Shown here piece after piece: positions 1 through 6,134 of a DNA stretch of 12,826 bases. Every line of letters starts with the position of its first letter. Position 1 is the stretch's first letter. The notes below the pieces were generated by a model, which worked only from the letters and a program-made list of their open reading frames with translations, was not told the DNA's origin and searched no databases. A program made the position numbers and the translations under genes. Source of the DNA: Methylotenera_A sp046598525 (GTDB lineage Bacteria; Pseudomonadota; Gammaproteobacteria; Burkholderiales; Methylophilaceae); assembly GCA_046598525.1 (NCBI GenBank), contig JBKJIJ010000016.1, forward strand, positions 1-12,826. Reading direction: 5' to 3'.

Positions 1-123
1 AAGTACGCAGTGGTGAAGTGGTAGCGGAATCGTAGAGGACACACTTTCCAAGTGGAGTACAAGCTAGTGGTGTGTTTATACCTCTGGCGCTCTGACAAAC
101 AACATTACACTAACCTAGTGCAA

Positions 124-152
124 TGCTTGCACACTTGGTTCATTTGCAAGCA
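124..152. repeat. 8-bp inverted repeat
   Basis: TGCTTGCA at 124-131 is exactly complementary to TGCAAGCA at 145-152, with a 13-nt loop. No T-run follows on either strand, so it is not an obvious intrinsic terminator. A shorter CACTA/TAGTG hairpin sits directly before it at 108-120. The role is unknown. Confidence 0.5.
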
Positions 153-281
153 GGGTGACGGATGGCAACACAGATTGTTACAACCTGCTAAAGCAATTCA
201 AACAGGTAATATAAAGTCTTATCTATCTTACAAACTGTCTGTGCTCTTGACTTTAGGGTGTGCTGATGTTTTTAAGTGTGT

Positions 282-324
282 GCTTTAAAGACTTAACACT
301 ACCAATTAAGGTAGTGTTTAAAGC
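282..324. terminator. Hairpin after the 62-aa gene, possible terminator
   Basis: AACACTACC (295-303) pairs perfectly with GGTAGTGTT (310-318) around a 6-nt loop. An overlapping outer pair, GCTTTAAA (282-289) and TTTAAAGC (317-324), could form an alternative longer structure. The hairpin lies 13 bases beyond the stop codon of the minus-strand 62-residue gene. On the plus strand TTTAAAG follows the stem. The T-runs are short, so termination is plausible but not certain. Confidence 0.4.
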
Positions 325-336
325 CAAAGGTATTTC

Positions 337-525
337 TTAGGTTGCTTCAAGCATTGCTAGTTGCTTGGTAAGCTGACGAACAGTTGAACCTGACTCTAGT
401 TGAGTAGTAAGCTCCATCTCTTCTGCCATGATGTCAGTCACTTTAGTAATATGACTAAAGGCTGAGAACAAGTTACCGAAACCATTAAAAAAATGAGATA
501 ACATTAATGCGAATGACTTTAACAT
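337..525 (-). CDS. Small orphan protein of mobile-element type, 62 aa
   Basis: A 62-residue protein that I cannot assign to a family. Residues 1-30 (MLKSFALMLSHFFNGFG...) are hydrophobic to amphipathic and rich in Phe, Leu and Met. Residues 33-62 form a charged, probably helical tail containing EEMEL and LTKQLAMLEAT. This could be a small membrane-associated protein, though no classical transmembrane segment is clear. I chose the ATG at 523-525 because AGGATC stands about 8 bases before it. An upstream in-frame ATG at 541-543 would add six residues and move the start closer to the leader element. That leader (551-603) closely resembles the one before ardA, so the two genes may belong to the same class of mobile element. 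The frame ends just before the hairpin at 295-318. Confidence 0.5.
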   Translation of the reverse strand: MLKSFALMLSHFFNGFGNLFSAFSHITKVTDIMAEEMELTTQLESGSTVRQLTKQLAMLEAT

Positions 526-550
526 GGTGGTGATCCTATGCATAGGTTGG

Positions 551-603
551 CGTTATTGCCATTCAATCCCGGTAGGGCGGGGGTGGTTTAAGCTTTTGAC
601 CTT
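551..603 (-). ncRNA. Leader element copy 1, possible C4-like regulatory RNA
   Basis: Read on the minus strand this stretch contains AAGGTCAA, then CCTACCGG, TTG, TGGCA and TAACG. The 26-nt core (576 to 551) matches the core before ardA (6,119 to 6,094) at 21 of 26 positions without gaps. The core folds into CCC-UACC-GGG; the other copy has CACC-UACC-GGUG, so the stem varies in a compensated way while the UACC loop is kept. The core ends 25 bases before the start codon of the 62-residue gene. Short structured leaders before phage and island genes are known from the C4/P4 CI antisense RNA group; assignment to that group is my inference. Confidence 0.45.
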
Positions 604-964
604 GCGGAGTTTTGTTCTTCACTTGTACCCATTTTATAAAATTTCTAGAACCCTAAGTTCATAATTATTTTTTTCAAAAAATATTAAAAATGTACTTATT
701 CCGCGATTTCATTTGGCCCAACCTGCCGAGCTTTAGGAATGTCAAGATTTTTGGCTTTTTTCACCGTATAAATTCCGAACAGCATACCGAGTGCGTATTA
801 TCATCAAAAAGGCCAAATAATTATGTAAAGCGGCCTGTCTTAATTTAATTATTTGTGAAAGCCGAATGCGTAAAACGGGCCCATAGAGGTCGTCTGATTA
901 GTTAAAGTTTGGCTCTAAATAAACATTTTATAACTTTTGACATAAGGTGGTTAAGGTTGCAAGT

Positions 965-990
965 CCCGCCTGATATATGTGTCAGGCGGG
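965..990. repeat. Perfect GC-rich 9-bp hairpin
   Basis: CCCGCCTGA (965-973) and TCAGGCGGG (982-990) are exact complements around an 8-nt AT-rich loop. The stem stands out in AT-rich surroundings. Neither strand has a T-run after it, so a standard intrinsic terminator is unlikely. It could be a protein-binding palindrome, an RNA end-protecting stem or a relic of a mobile element. Confidence 0.6.
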
Positions 991-1085
991 TAATAAAACA
1001 AGCTAATCTGAAGCTGAGTAAATGGTGACACAATACTTTAGGCGCTCAAGAATTACCCAATATAAATTGTTCACTTTGGACTTCC

Positions 1086-1104
1086 AAAAAAATCAATCTG
1101 ATTG
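1086..1104 (-). terminator. Weak terminator-like site after the porin gene
   Basis: On the minus strand, CAAT-CAG-ATTG (1,104 to 1,094) can form a 4-bp hairpin followed by a run of seven T (plus-strand A-run at 1,086-1,092). It lies 65 bases past the porin stop codon. The stem is short and AT-rich, so it would be a poor terminator alone, but no better candidate closes the three-gene cluster. Confidence 0.3.
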
Positions 1105-1168
1105 TCATGAATCACTGGAAATCTTAAAAGATTGAAATCTAAGAAATTTGCCATTTATTGAGCTTTTG

Positions 1169-2110
1169 TTAGAAACTCTTAGAGACCGCGAAAACATAAC
1201 GGGAATCAATACTTGATTTCTGATCTAGTCTGCCATATAAGTCATGTTGACCCTGTTTGATGTCAGTATCGTGATAGCTTAAATCCACATTAAATCCAAA
1301 TACCTTGCGGCTAAGCGTCAAGCTCCAATATGTCCAACCTAAATCTTCAGAGCCATCACCGTTATAATCACTTCTGTTGGGGGTGCTAAAATAGTTATGG
1401 CCTAATGCTGCTGTCAGCTTAAACGAATGCGGTAAGTCAACGCTAGGTATAACTGCAATGTTATGAGACTGTAAATCTTTCACGCCGAACCAGTCGGTAA
1501 TAGTTGGCGAGTATTCTAACTTAACGTTCCATATACCAAACTGCTTATCAACGTAGTTAAACATTTCTAGATAATTAAATTGATTGCCACCTGGATAAAT
1601 GTATTGAAAAAGCTGTCCGTTGTAATTAACTCCCGTGCCAAGTATATCTTTTTTTGCAAAACCTAAATAAGGCCCATAAATTGCATTGATACGTTGAATG
1701 TCACCTGTTGGATTTGTAGCCGATACTGGTTGTGGAAACAAGTTATTTGCCATGTAAGCCCCAGCATAAACACCACTAGGGTGTGCCCATGTAATAGCTC
1801 CTTTTAATGATGGAATTTTGCCACCTTTTGTTTCTGAGGTCCCACGAAACATATAATCTGAAGCAAACTCTACCCAAGTAGTAAACTTGCCTCCAAATAC
1901 TGTCTCACTATTAAGAAAGTCGTCCAAAATATTCGATGGAACAACCCCCCTACCTTCCCTAACCTCTAATGGCGCTTCTGTGTCTGAGCTAGTTTTAACT
2001 GTTGAATCAGCTTCATCTAAAGGCTTGTCTGCTCCTGCTGCCAAAACATTTAAAGACAATAACATTCCCGCTGCAAGTAAACTCGTATTTATAAATAATT
2101 TTTTATTCAT
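1169..2110 (-). CDS. TorF-family putative porin (TIGR02001 type)
   Basis: A 313-residue outer-membrane beta-barrel candidate. A signal peptide (MNKKLFIN...LLSLNVLAAG) is probably cut near residue 24-25. An acidic Ser/Thr-rich linker (about 27-65) follows. The barrel domain begins near residue 75 with FASDYMFRGTSET, the hallmark opening of the TIGR02001/TorF group. Alternating aromatic strands run to the end, and the protein closes on SKSF with a terminal Phe, the usual signal for outer-membrane barrel assembly. The start is fixed by AGGAG six bases before ATG. It is the last gene of the three-gene cluster, 17 bases after the unknown secreted protein gene, so the two are very likely cotranscribed. 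Members of this family are presumed channels but mostly lack known substrates. I infer that this one serves transport for the neighbouring exported proteins. Confidence 0.8.
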   Translation of the reverse strand: MNKKLFINTSLLAAGMLLSLNVLAAGADKPLDEADSTVKTSSDTEAPLEVREGRGVVPSNILDDFLNSETVFGGKFTTWVEFASDYMFRGTSETKGGKIPSLKGAITWAHPSGVYAGAYMANNLFPQPVSATNPTGDIQRINAIYGPYLGFAKKDILGTGVNYNGQLFQYIYPGGNQFNYLEMFNYVDKQFGIWNVKLEYSPTITDWFGVKDLQSHNIAVIPSVDLPHSFKLTAALGHNYFSTPNRSDYNGDGSEDLGWTYWSLTLSRKVFGFNVDLSYHDTDIKQGQHDLYGRLDQKSSIDSRYVFAVSKSF

Positions 2111-2127
2111 GTCTTTCTCCTAATTAA

Positions 2128-3651
2128 TTACTGGTGAACAGGTCGACAAGTTGTGCTTTCTGAAGGAACCATTTGATTTGCTTGCGCAAGCTTTGGCGGT
2201 TGAACATACCCTACTGTTGGTTCTGTAGCTGGATAAGAAAGTGTTACTTGATTTGGCACATTCTCAGACTCAGCATTTTTTATACCTCGTTTTGTATTAT
2301 ATGCATCATCAAATACACCATATTGGCCAGGCTGCATTTTATAAGTCACCGTAGGTTTACCTACACCAGCATTTCCTAAATACTTGTTAGCGTCATTCCA
2401 ATCTCTGCCATCTAAATTGCTATAAAATTTAATATCAATTAACACTGAGTCGCATAAAGGAGTGACCTCCTCATATTGTGTTGGCCACCCAGATCCACCT
2501 GTAATGTTAGGATAACGCCCCCAATCACCGCCTTTAAATGGGCAAGCACCACCACCCCCGAATGCTGCGCGATTGGGATGATGAACCCCGTATATAGGTA
2601 AACCTATTGGCTTGCCTATATCTCCGTTTTCAAGATGAAAGCGAGGCTGAGCAGTCACAGTGGTTTTTAAAGGTTGTCCTTGGTTTTTTAAACTGTCGTA
2701 GTAGCCACCTTCAGGACGCACATAGCGAAGATCTGAATTGTCTTTGTTGTCATAGACTGCTGTGACAAATAGATAGGGCTTGTTGAAAAATGGTCTTTCA
2801 ACTAAGTAAAATTCTGCATTAGTTTTTGTAGTGTCAATTGCTTCCCACTTAACATGCAAATTGTCTTTACCTTTTTGCCCTACATTCACCCAAGATCTAC
2901 CATCTGGGAATTGATTCAGTCTAATGACATTTGTGTAGTTTTCTTTCACATCTAGTCCAGCGCGTTTACCTAAAGGACCAACTTGGTTAGCACCAGGTTG
3001 ACTAAAAGCAAAGTTCATCGCTTGTTTAGCGTATGGATAATCATTGCCAGACATGGTGCAGTAAAAGTTAGGTAGCTCAATAGGCTCATGTTTGGCATAT
3101 TTCCCTTTGTATTTAGGATGGCTAATTGGCAGGTCAATAAAGTTTAACTGCCCATCCTTTGTCAGTTTCTCGTCCGGAAACTTATAACCAGACCAACTTT
3201 CCTCAGGTAAATAAGCACTGTAGTCACTTTCAATACTGGCTAAGTTTTCTTTAGCAGTCAGCTCTGCTTTAGCAGATAAACCTTTAGCACCTTTTTTCAA
3301 ATACTCACGAACAGTGCCATTCTCTTGCACTCTCCATAATCCATGCTTTCCCTCTCCAATCATAGAAAGCACTTGCTCTGCTATCGTAACGAAGCGATAA
3401 GTGTAGTTAGTGTTCATATAACCAGTATAAAAAGGTAGATGAGGGATTTGCGAGTGAGTCCTGTTCGGTCTTCCGATTCCTGTTAAGACTTGAAGAGGAT
3501 CAGCTTCTTTAATATCTTGATCACTTGTATAAAAGAAAGGATCGCCGTTAGTCACGTCAGCAAGGTTAGTTTTCTCTCCAGCGTTAACGCCGATTGAGGC
3601 AACACACAATGATGCAAACAAAGGCAATGCATAAGTAGGTAATTTTTTCAT
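2128..3651 (-). CDS. Secreted protein of unknown function, 507 aa
   Basis: I do not recognise this family. The protein has a clear signal peptide: KK at the N-terminus, a hydrophobic core and a VNA-GEK cleavage site after about residue 24, leaving 483 mature residues. The signal-region Cys16 does not sit in a proper lipobox. Four cysteines remain after cleavage (about 198, 370, 400, 502), enough for two disulfides, in line with a periplasmic or extracellular location. Notable segments are HHPN (357-360), a glycine-rich FGGGGACPFKGGDWG (364-378) and many aromatic and Asn/Gly residues, giving the look of an extracellular beta-rich protein. There is no transmembrane segment after the signal peptide and no internal repeat that I can see. 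The start has GAGGA upstream. The gene follows the cupin gene by 58 bases containing an 11-bp stem-loop and precedes the porin gene by 17 bases. A substrate-binding or enzyme role is possible but unsupported. Confidence 0.75.
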   Translation of the reverse strand: MKKLPTYALPLFASLCVASIGVNAGEKTNLADVTNGDPFFYTSDQDIKEADPLQVLTGIGRPNRTHSQIPHLPFYTGYMNTNYTYRFVTIAEQVLSMIGEGKHGLWRVQENGTVREYLKKGAKGLSAKAELTAKENLASIESDYSAYLPEESWSGYKFPDEKLTKDGQLNFIDLPISHPKYKGKYAKHEPIELPNFYCTMSGNDYPYAKQAMNFAFSQPGANQVGPLGKRAGLDVKENYTNVIRLNQFPDGRSWVNVGQKGKDNLHVKWEAIDTTKTNAEFYLVERPFFNKPYLFVTAVYDNKDNSDLRYVRPEGGYYDSLKNQGQPLKTTVTAQPRFHLENGDIGKPIGLPIYGVHHPNRAAFGGGGACPFKGGDWGRYPNITGGSGWPTQYEEVTPLCDSVLIDIKFYSNLDGRDWNDANKYLGNAGVGKPTVTYKMQPGQYGVFDDAYNTKRGIKNAESENVPNQVTLSYPATEPTVGYVQPPKLAQANQMVPSESTTCRPVHQ

Positions 3652-3665
3652 GTTGCTATCCTCAG

Positions 3666-3694
3666 AACTTGCTAATTTAATTAATTAGCAAGTT
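3666..3694 (-). other. 11-bp stem-loop between cupin and unknown secreted gene
   Basis: AACTTGCTAAT (3,666-3,676) and ATTAGCAAGTT (3,684-3,694) are exact complements with a 7-nt loop. In the transcript the stem ends three bases before GAGGATAGC, the ribosome binding region of the 507-residue protein. No T-run follows, so it is not a standard terminator. It could stabilise or mark a processing point in the mRNA, giving different amounts of cupin and downstream proteins, or affect ribosome access. Confidence 0.55.
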
Positions 3695-3709
3695 GAATTT
3701 ATAGAATAA

Positions 3710-4156
3710 TTAAGCTCCGTCTATTGCGCGTTGTCCACAGATGAATCCTAAACCTGAGCTTTCTGTACTAAATGTAATTGTTGAACCTTTTGGGAAAAAC
3801 AATACATCTCCAGGTAATGCCTTCACTTTTGTGGTGCCATCATTTATGTTCATTTCACCTTTAAGAATAACTTTTGCTTCATCGTAACCATAGGTGTAGG
3901 TTAAAGAGTTACCTTTTTCAATTTTAAAAAGGCCACAAGCAATTGGCGCTTTTGGGTCACTAGAAGCAACAATATCTTGCAGATACGCATTAGTGCCTGC
4001 AACATTCATGGATTTAATTTTCATCTTTGATGCATTTTTAAAGTACTCCATTTTTTTGCTACCTGCAGGCACTTCAACACCATGAGCCATAATTACTGCG
4101 GCATAAGAAATCGCAACAGCGGCTACTAATCCACTCAATAAATATGTTTTTTTCAT
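3710..4156 (-). CDS. Exported EutQ-like cupin-fold protein, 148 aa
   Basis: A short cupin protein with an N-terminal export signal (MKKTYLLSGL...VIMAHG; likely cut near residue 24). The cupin domain covers about residues 72-142: KIEKGNSLTYTYGYDEAKVILKGEMNI followed by PGDVLFFPKGSTITF. This arrangement resembles EutQ and related small cupins. The first cupin motif normally has His-X-His for metal binding; here tyrosines stand in that region (YTYGY), so classical metal chemistry is unlikely and a binding or structural role is more probable. Cys74 and Cys140 could form a disulfide after export. The start has AGGAG six bases upstream. It is the first gene of the minus-strand cluster and lies divergent from the LuxR-type regulator gene. 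EutQ itself is cytoplasmic, so an exported version is unusual, and a role in ethanolamine use is not implied. Confidence 0.75.
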   Translation of the reverse strand: MKKTYLLSGLVAAVAISYAAVIMAHGVEVPAGSKKMEYFKNASKMKIKSMNVAGTNAYLQDIVASSDPKAPIACGLFKIEKGNSLTYTYGYDEAKVILKGEMNINDGTTKVKALPGDVLFFPKGSTITFSTESSGLGFICGQRAIDGA

Positions 4157-4299
4157 TTACATCTCCTAAATTAAAACCATTAAATTTTTCTATGAAAGAT
4201 TTCTTTCAATGGAGATATCATATTTGTTAATGGATTGCAAAAACTTGACAATTAACCCCTATAAATTTCACAAAATTAAAATTTTATGTAACTAAATTG

Positions 4300-4349
4300 T
4301 ATGCAGCATTGCCGAAATTAGTTATATGCAGCATTGCCGAAATTAGTTA
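4300..4349 (+). repeat. Perfect 25-bp tandem duplication in promoter region
   Basis: Two identical 25-base units, 4,300-4,324 and 4,325-4,349, stand head to tail. Each begins TATGCAGCATTGCC and ends AAATTAGTTA, and contains the small dyad ATGC-A-GCAT. The left unit is also flanked by AACTAAATT (4,290-4,298), an imperfect inverted match to AAATTAGTT (4,315-4,323). The duplication ends four bases before the -35 candidate of the regulator gene, a common place for activator sites. I infer a binding site for the divergent LuxR-type regulator or another factor. Confidence 0.7.
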
Positions 4350-4353
4350 ATAG

Positions 4354-4382
4354 TTAAACAATAATTGAGAGTAATATATAAG
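4354..4382 (+). promoter_or_regulatory. Candidate sigma-70 promoter of the luxR-type gene
   Basis: TTAAAC (4,354-4,359) and TATAAG (4,377-4,382) are separated by exactly 17 bases. Both depart modestly from the sigma-70 consensus. The start codon is 53 bases further on. The region is AT-rich, so chance matches are easy. Confidence 0.35.
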
Positions 4383-4435
4383 TAGGGAATTAATAATTGT
4401 GTATTTATACAAGTTATGGATTTTAAGGTAACTAA

Positions 4436-5230
4436 TTGAACTTATTAGATTATAAGTCTGAGCCGCCATCGAAACGCTCGCTAAAACAGCATTTTTTAGA
4501 TGCCAATAGAGAAGCTTTTCCACAAGATACACTTAACTGTGTTGCTCATCTCATACTGTCAATTGAAAACCCTGATGAGATGATGATGATTGCATTAGAA
4601 TTTATGGTCAAAAAAATGCAAGCCTGTCGTGCTGATATGGGGTTTTTAAAACCAATCGACAGAATTTATAAGCCTATTTCTATTTATTACAATGCTATAT
4701 CTGCACCGCCAGTTTGCACAGATACGGTTTTTTATAATCAAGACAGCGTCTTTCAAAAGACTTGGCATCAACGGCTACCAGTTGCATGTGACAATGTACA
4801 GTCAAACCCTTTGCTCAATGACTCCCGAAGAAAATTCGAGTCTATACAGAGTAAATCTATTTTATTTCAACGATTAATCTGGGATAGAAATCCTGTCGGA
4901 ATAACATGTATAGACTTTACGCATGAACAGCATGTTTGGACGCCTACAGAAATTCATTTTATGGGTGAGTTTAGTGAGACATTTCTTGGGCCATTACTTG
5001 GTATCAGTCACTATTGGCACGACCCAGAAAAATATCAATCTGTGAAAAGGCCAACGCATTCAGAACTAACAGCCATTAGGTTAGCAGCCAAGGGTTTAAG
5101 TTATAAACAAATTGCCGATGAGTTAGGTAAGTCAATTCGAACTATTGAAAATCAGCTTAGAAGTGCTAGAGACACCTTAAATGCCGCAAATCAAGCAGAT
5201 TTAATTATGAAGTGCGAAATTTGGTTATAA
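4436..5230 (+). CDS. GAF-LuxR-type transcriptional regulator, 264 aa
   Basis: The C-terminus (about residues 207-262) is a LuxR/GerE-type helix-turn-helix: SELTAIRLAAKGLSYKQIAD, then ELGKSIRTIENQL. The N-terminal part (about 35-190) has the look of a GAF-like sensor, with RNPVGITCIDFTHEQHVWTP followed by a helix before the linker, much like regulators that sense small molecules. No phosphoacceptor receiver domain is seen. It starts at TTG (4,436) with AAGG upstream; an in-frame TAA directly before this codon rules out a longer protein, and the next in-frame ATG is near residue 49. The low-efficiency start suggests low protein levels. It is divergent from the cupin-secreted protein-porin cluster and probably controls it and itself through the shared 279-bp region. 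Family is sure; target and ligand are inferred or unknown. Confidence 0.85.
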   Translation: MNLLDYKSEPPSKRSLKQHFLDANREAFPQDTLNCVAHLILSIENPDEMMMIALEFMVKKMQACRADMGFLKPIDRIYKPISIYYNAISAPPVCTDTVFYNQDSVFQKTWHQRLPVACDNVQSNPLLNDSRRKFESIQSKSILFQRLIWDRNPVGITCIDFTHEQHVWTPTEIHFMGEFSETFLGPLLGISHYWHDPEKYQSVKRPTHSELTAIRLAAKGLSYKQIADELGKSIRTIENQLRSARDTLNAANQADLIMKCEIWL

Positions 5231-5521
5231 ATTCAACATGAAGATTACTTCTCTGGATTAAGCATCAGAGAACCAACAAAACATATTAAACCATGTTCAT
5301 CTGCATCTAAAGTTCCATTAACATTGAATGTCTGCTAATGGGACCTCTGATACGGTCACTAATCTCAACATTACGAATTCTGAATGGTTGCTATGTATAA
5401 TTATTGGTGGCCTTTTTGAATGCTTATTGTTAGCTTATTTGGGGGAGAATATGCACTGTGTTGGGGTTGAATGAAAAGCGCCCTTTTAATTACGCCTTTC
5501 ATTCAAGTAGTTTGGTTTTAG
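5231..5521. other. Convergent intergenic stretch with possible gene remnant
   Basis: No intact gene is visible. On the minus strand a 29-codon frame (5,334 to 5,245) reads QTFNVNGTLDADEHGLICFV and ends SLMLNPEK before TAA. It looks protein-like but has a stop directly upstream and no start. A second frame just before it (PFRIRNVEISDRIRGP, about 5,391-5,340) could be its frameshifted continuation. This may be the tail of a decayed gene. Hairpins lie at 5,249-5,272 (TTCTCTG/CAGAGAA) and at 5,467-5,506. Confidence 0.3.
5467..5506. terminator. Hairpin between luxR-type gene and ardA
   Basis: TTGAATGAAA (5,467-5,476) pairs with TTTCATTCAA (5,497-5,506). After one mismatch GCG (5,478-5,480) pairs with CGC (5,493-5,495), leaving a 12-nt loop. 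It sits 15 bases past the ardA stop codon and between two convergent genes, as expected of a two-way terminator. On the plus strand only a broken T-rich tract follows, so efficiency is uncertain. Confidence 0.45.
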
Positions 5522-6028
5522 TCAGAGGCCGTTAGCGTTGGTGCATGTATAGGTTTTACCTGCATAGTTAAACTCGGTGAGATCACCAGCATATTGGCAA
5601 TCACGCGCAAATTTAGCATAATCGATATAAAAGCTAATGCTGTCAGGAATGCTAGGCAACCAACACTCATCGAATAACTCTGTAGCTGCGTCAAGTAAAT
5701 TACCTTGGTATAGACTTGGCTCATCTATTTTCAATAGCGCTTGATCCAGGTTGTAACCAGCTACAGCAACTAGGTAATATAAACTTACTTTTTCATCAAC
5801 CTGCAAAAACTCAATCTCATCAAACCATTGGTTTAAATTAGTTTGGTTAATACCACAAGCTTCAAATAGCTCAGCATCGTCACCATCAATAAATTGTATT
5901 TCAAATTCTTCCACTAAGTTACCGTAGCGATCTACAAGACTAGTGGCCTTGGTTTCATAGTCTAACGCGTCAGTAAAATAAAAACCTGTTGCGTCAATGT
6001 TATAAGGTGTTGCGTGTAATGTGGTCAT
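5522..6028 (-). CDS. ardA: ArdA-family antirestriction protein, 168 aa
   Basis: ArdA proteins are acidic DNA mimics that block type I restriction enzymes and help mobile DNA enter a new host. This protein has the usual length (about 165-170) and strong acidity, with runs such as VEEFEIQFIDGDDAELFEA (40-58). The C-terminal signature is clear: ATELFDECWLPSIPDSISFY (115-134), then IDYAKFARDCQYAG (135-148), matching the IPE-YIDYE-ARD pattern of the family. I chose the ATG at 6,026-6,028 (MTTLHATPYN) because AAGGG precedes it and family members begin this way. The frame stays open for 28 more codons upstream, but that part overlaps the conserved leader. The gene stands alone with no conjugation or replication genes near it and converges on the luxR-type gene. 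It marks the stretch as having a mobile past. Confidence 0.85.
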   Translation of the reverse strand: MTTLHATPYNIDATGFYFTDALDYETKATSLVDRYGNLVEEFEIQFIDGDDAELFEACGINQTNLNQWFDEIEFLQVDEKVSLYYLVAVAGYNLDQALLKIDEPSLYQGNLLDAATELFDECWLPSIPDSISFYIDYAKFARDCQYAGDLTEFNYAGKTYTCTNANGL

Positions 6029-6093
6029 GATGGTCGCCCTTAATGTTTCGTTGTTAGGCGGAGTGAGTCTGAGTTTGTATAAAAGACTTGCCC

Positions 6094-6134
6094 CGTTACT
6101 GCCACACAACACCGGTAGGTGAGACCTTGACCTT
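6094..6134 (-). ncRNA. Leader element copy 2 before ardA, possible C4-like RNA
   Basis: On the minus strand AAGGTCAA (6,134 to 6,127) is followed by CCTACCGG, TTG, TGGCA and TAACG (6,119 to 6,094), the same order as in the leader before the 62-residue gene. CACC-UACC-GGUG (6,121 to 6,110) forms a small hairpin. A near-complementary partner for GUAACGGG (6,099 to 6,092) exists upstream at 6,164-6,157 (CCCAUUAC, one mismatch), which recalls the paired segments of C4-type antisense RNAs. The core ends 65 bases before the ardA start. The repeat is seen directly; RNA function is inferred. Confidence 0.45.

Larger units (their letters stand above)
1..336. other. Gene-free left end with hairpins
   Basis: I see no convincing gene here. 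The only longer open frame (52-288, plus) would begin at GTG without a ribosome binding site and encodes nothing recognisable. A plus-strand frame ending in TAG at 31-33 could be the last codons of an upstream gene, but ten codons are too few to judge. The stretch is rich in inverted repeats: CACTA/TAGTG (108-112 and 116-120), an 8-bp stem TGCTTGCA/TGCAAGCA (124-131 and 145-152) and the hairpin at 295-318 listed separately. Confidence 0.5.
604..1168. other. Gene-free stretch downstream of the porin gene
   Basis: No credible coding frame is visible on either strand. The stretch is AT-rich and holds a perfect 9-bp hairpin (965-990), a 10-bp inverted repeat CAAATAATTA/TAATTATTTG (814-823 and 846-855) and a weak terminator-like site (1,086-1,104). 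A minus-strand TATAAA at about 633-638 could be a -10 box for the 62-residue gene, but no good -35 partner stands at the right distance. I looked for transposon ends: the sequence near 886-900 (AGAGGTCGTCTGA) only faintly recalls Tn3-type ends, and no second end is present. Confidence 0.45.
4157..4435. promoter_or_regulatory. Divergent promoter region of cupin cluster and luxR-type gene
   Basis: This AT-rich 279-bp stretch must hold both promoters. It contains the 25-bp tandem duplication (4,300-4,349), a promoter candidate for the regulator gene (4,354-4,382) and, near the cupin side, the palindrome GAAAGA-TT-TCTTTC (4,194-4,207). The motif TAACTAA or its complement TTAGTTA recurs at about 4,289, 4,318, 4,343 and 4,429. 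A minus-strand TATGAT near 4,214 could be a -10 box for the cluster, but its -35 is poor, which would suit a promoter that needs an activator. Confidence 0.55.

Noticed and set aside
1..90. tRNA-like wording at the left edge (AGTGGTAGCGG, CACTTTCCAAGTG)
   Set aside because: No T-arm TTCGA and no pairing acceptor stem can be found, and the anticodon stem pairs badly.
52..288. Plus-strand open frame of 78 codons
   Set aside because: GTG start without a ribosome binding site, odd composition and no recognisable motif; it crosses several hairpins.
886..930. Faint similarity to a Tn3-type terminal repeat
   Set aside because: Only about ten scattered bases agree, the usual inner end of the repeat is absent and no transposase or second end is present.
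6042..6050. GTTAGGC-like integron attC core near the ardA leader
   Set aside because: No partner core site at the right distance and no integron integrase; a 7-base match is expected by chance.
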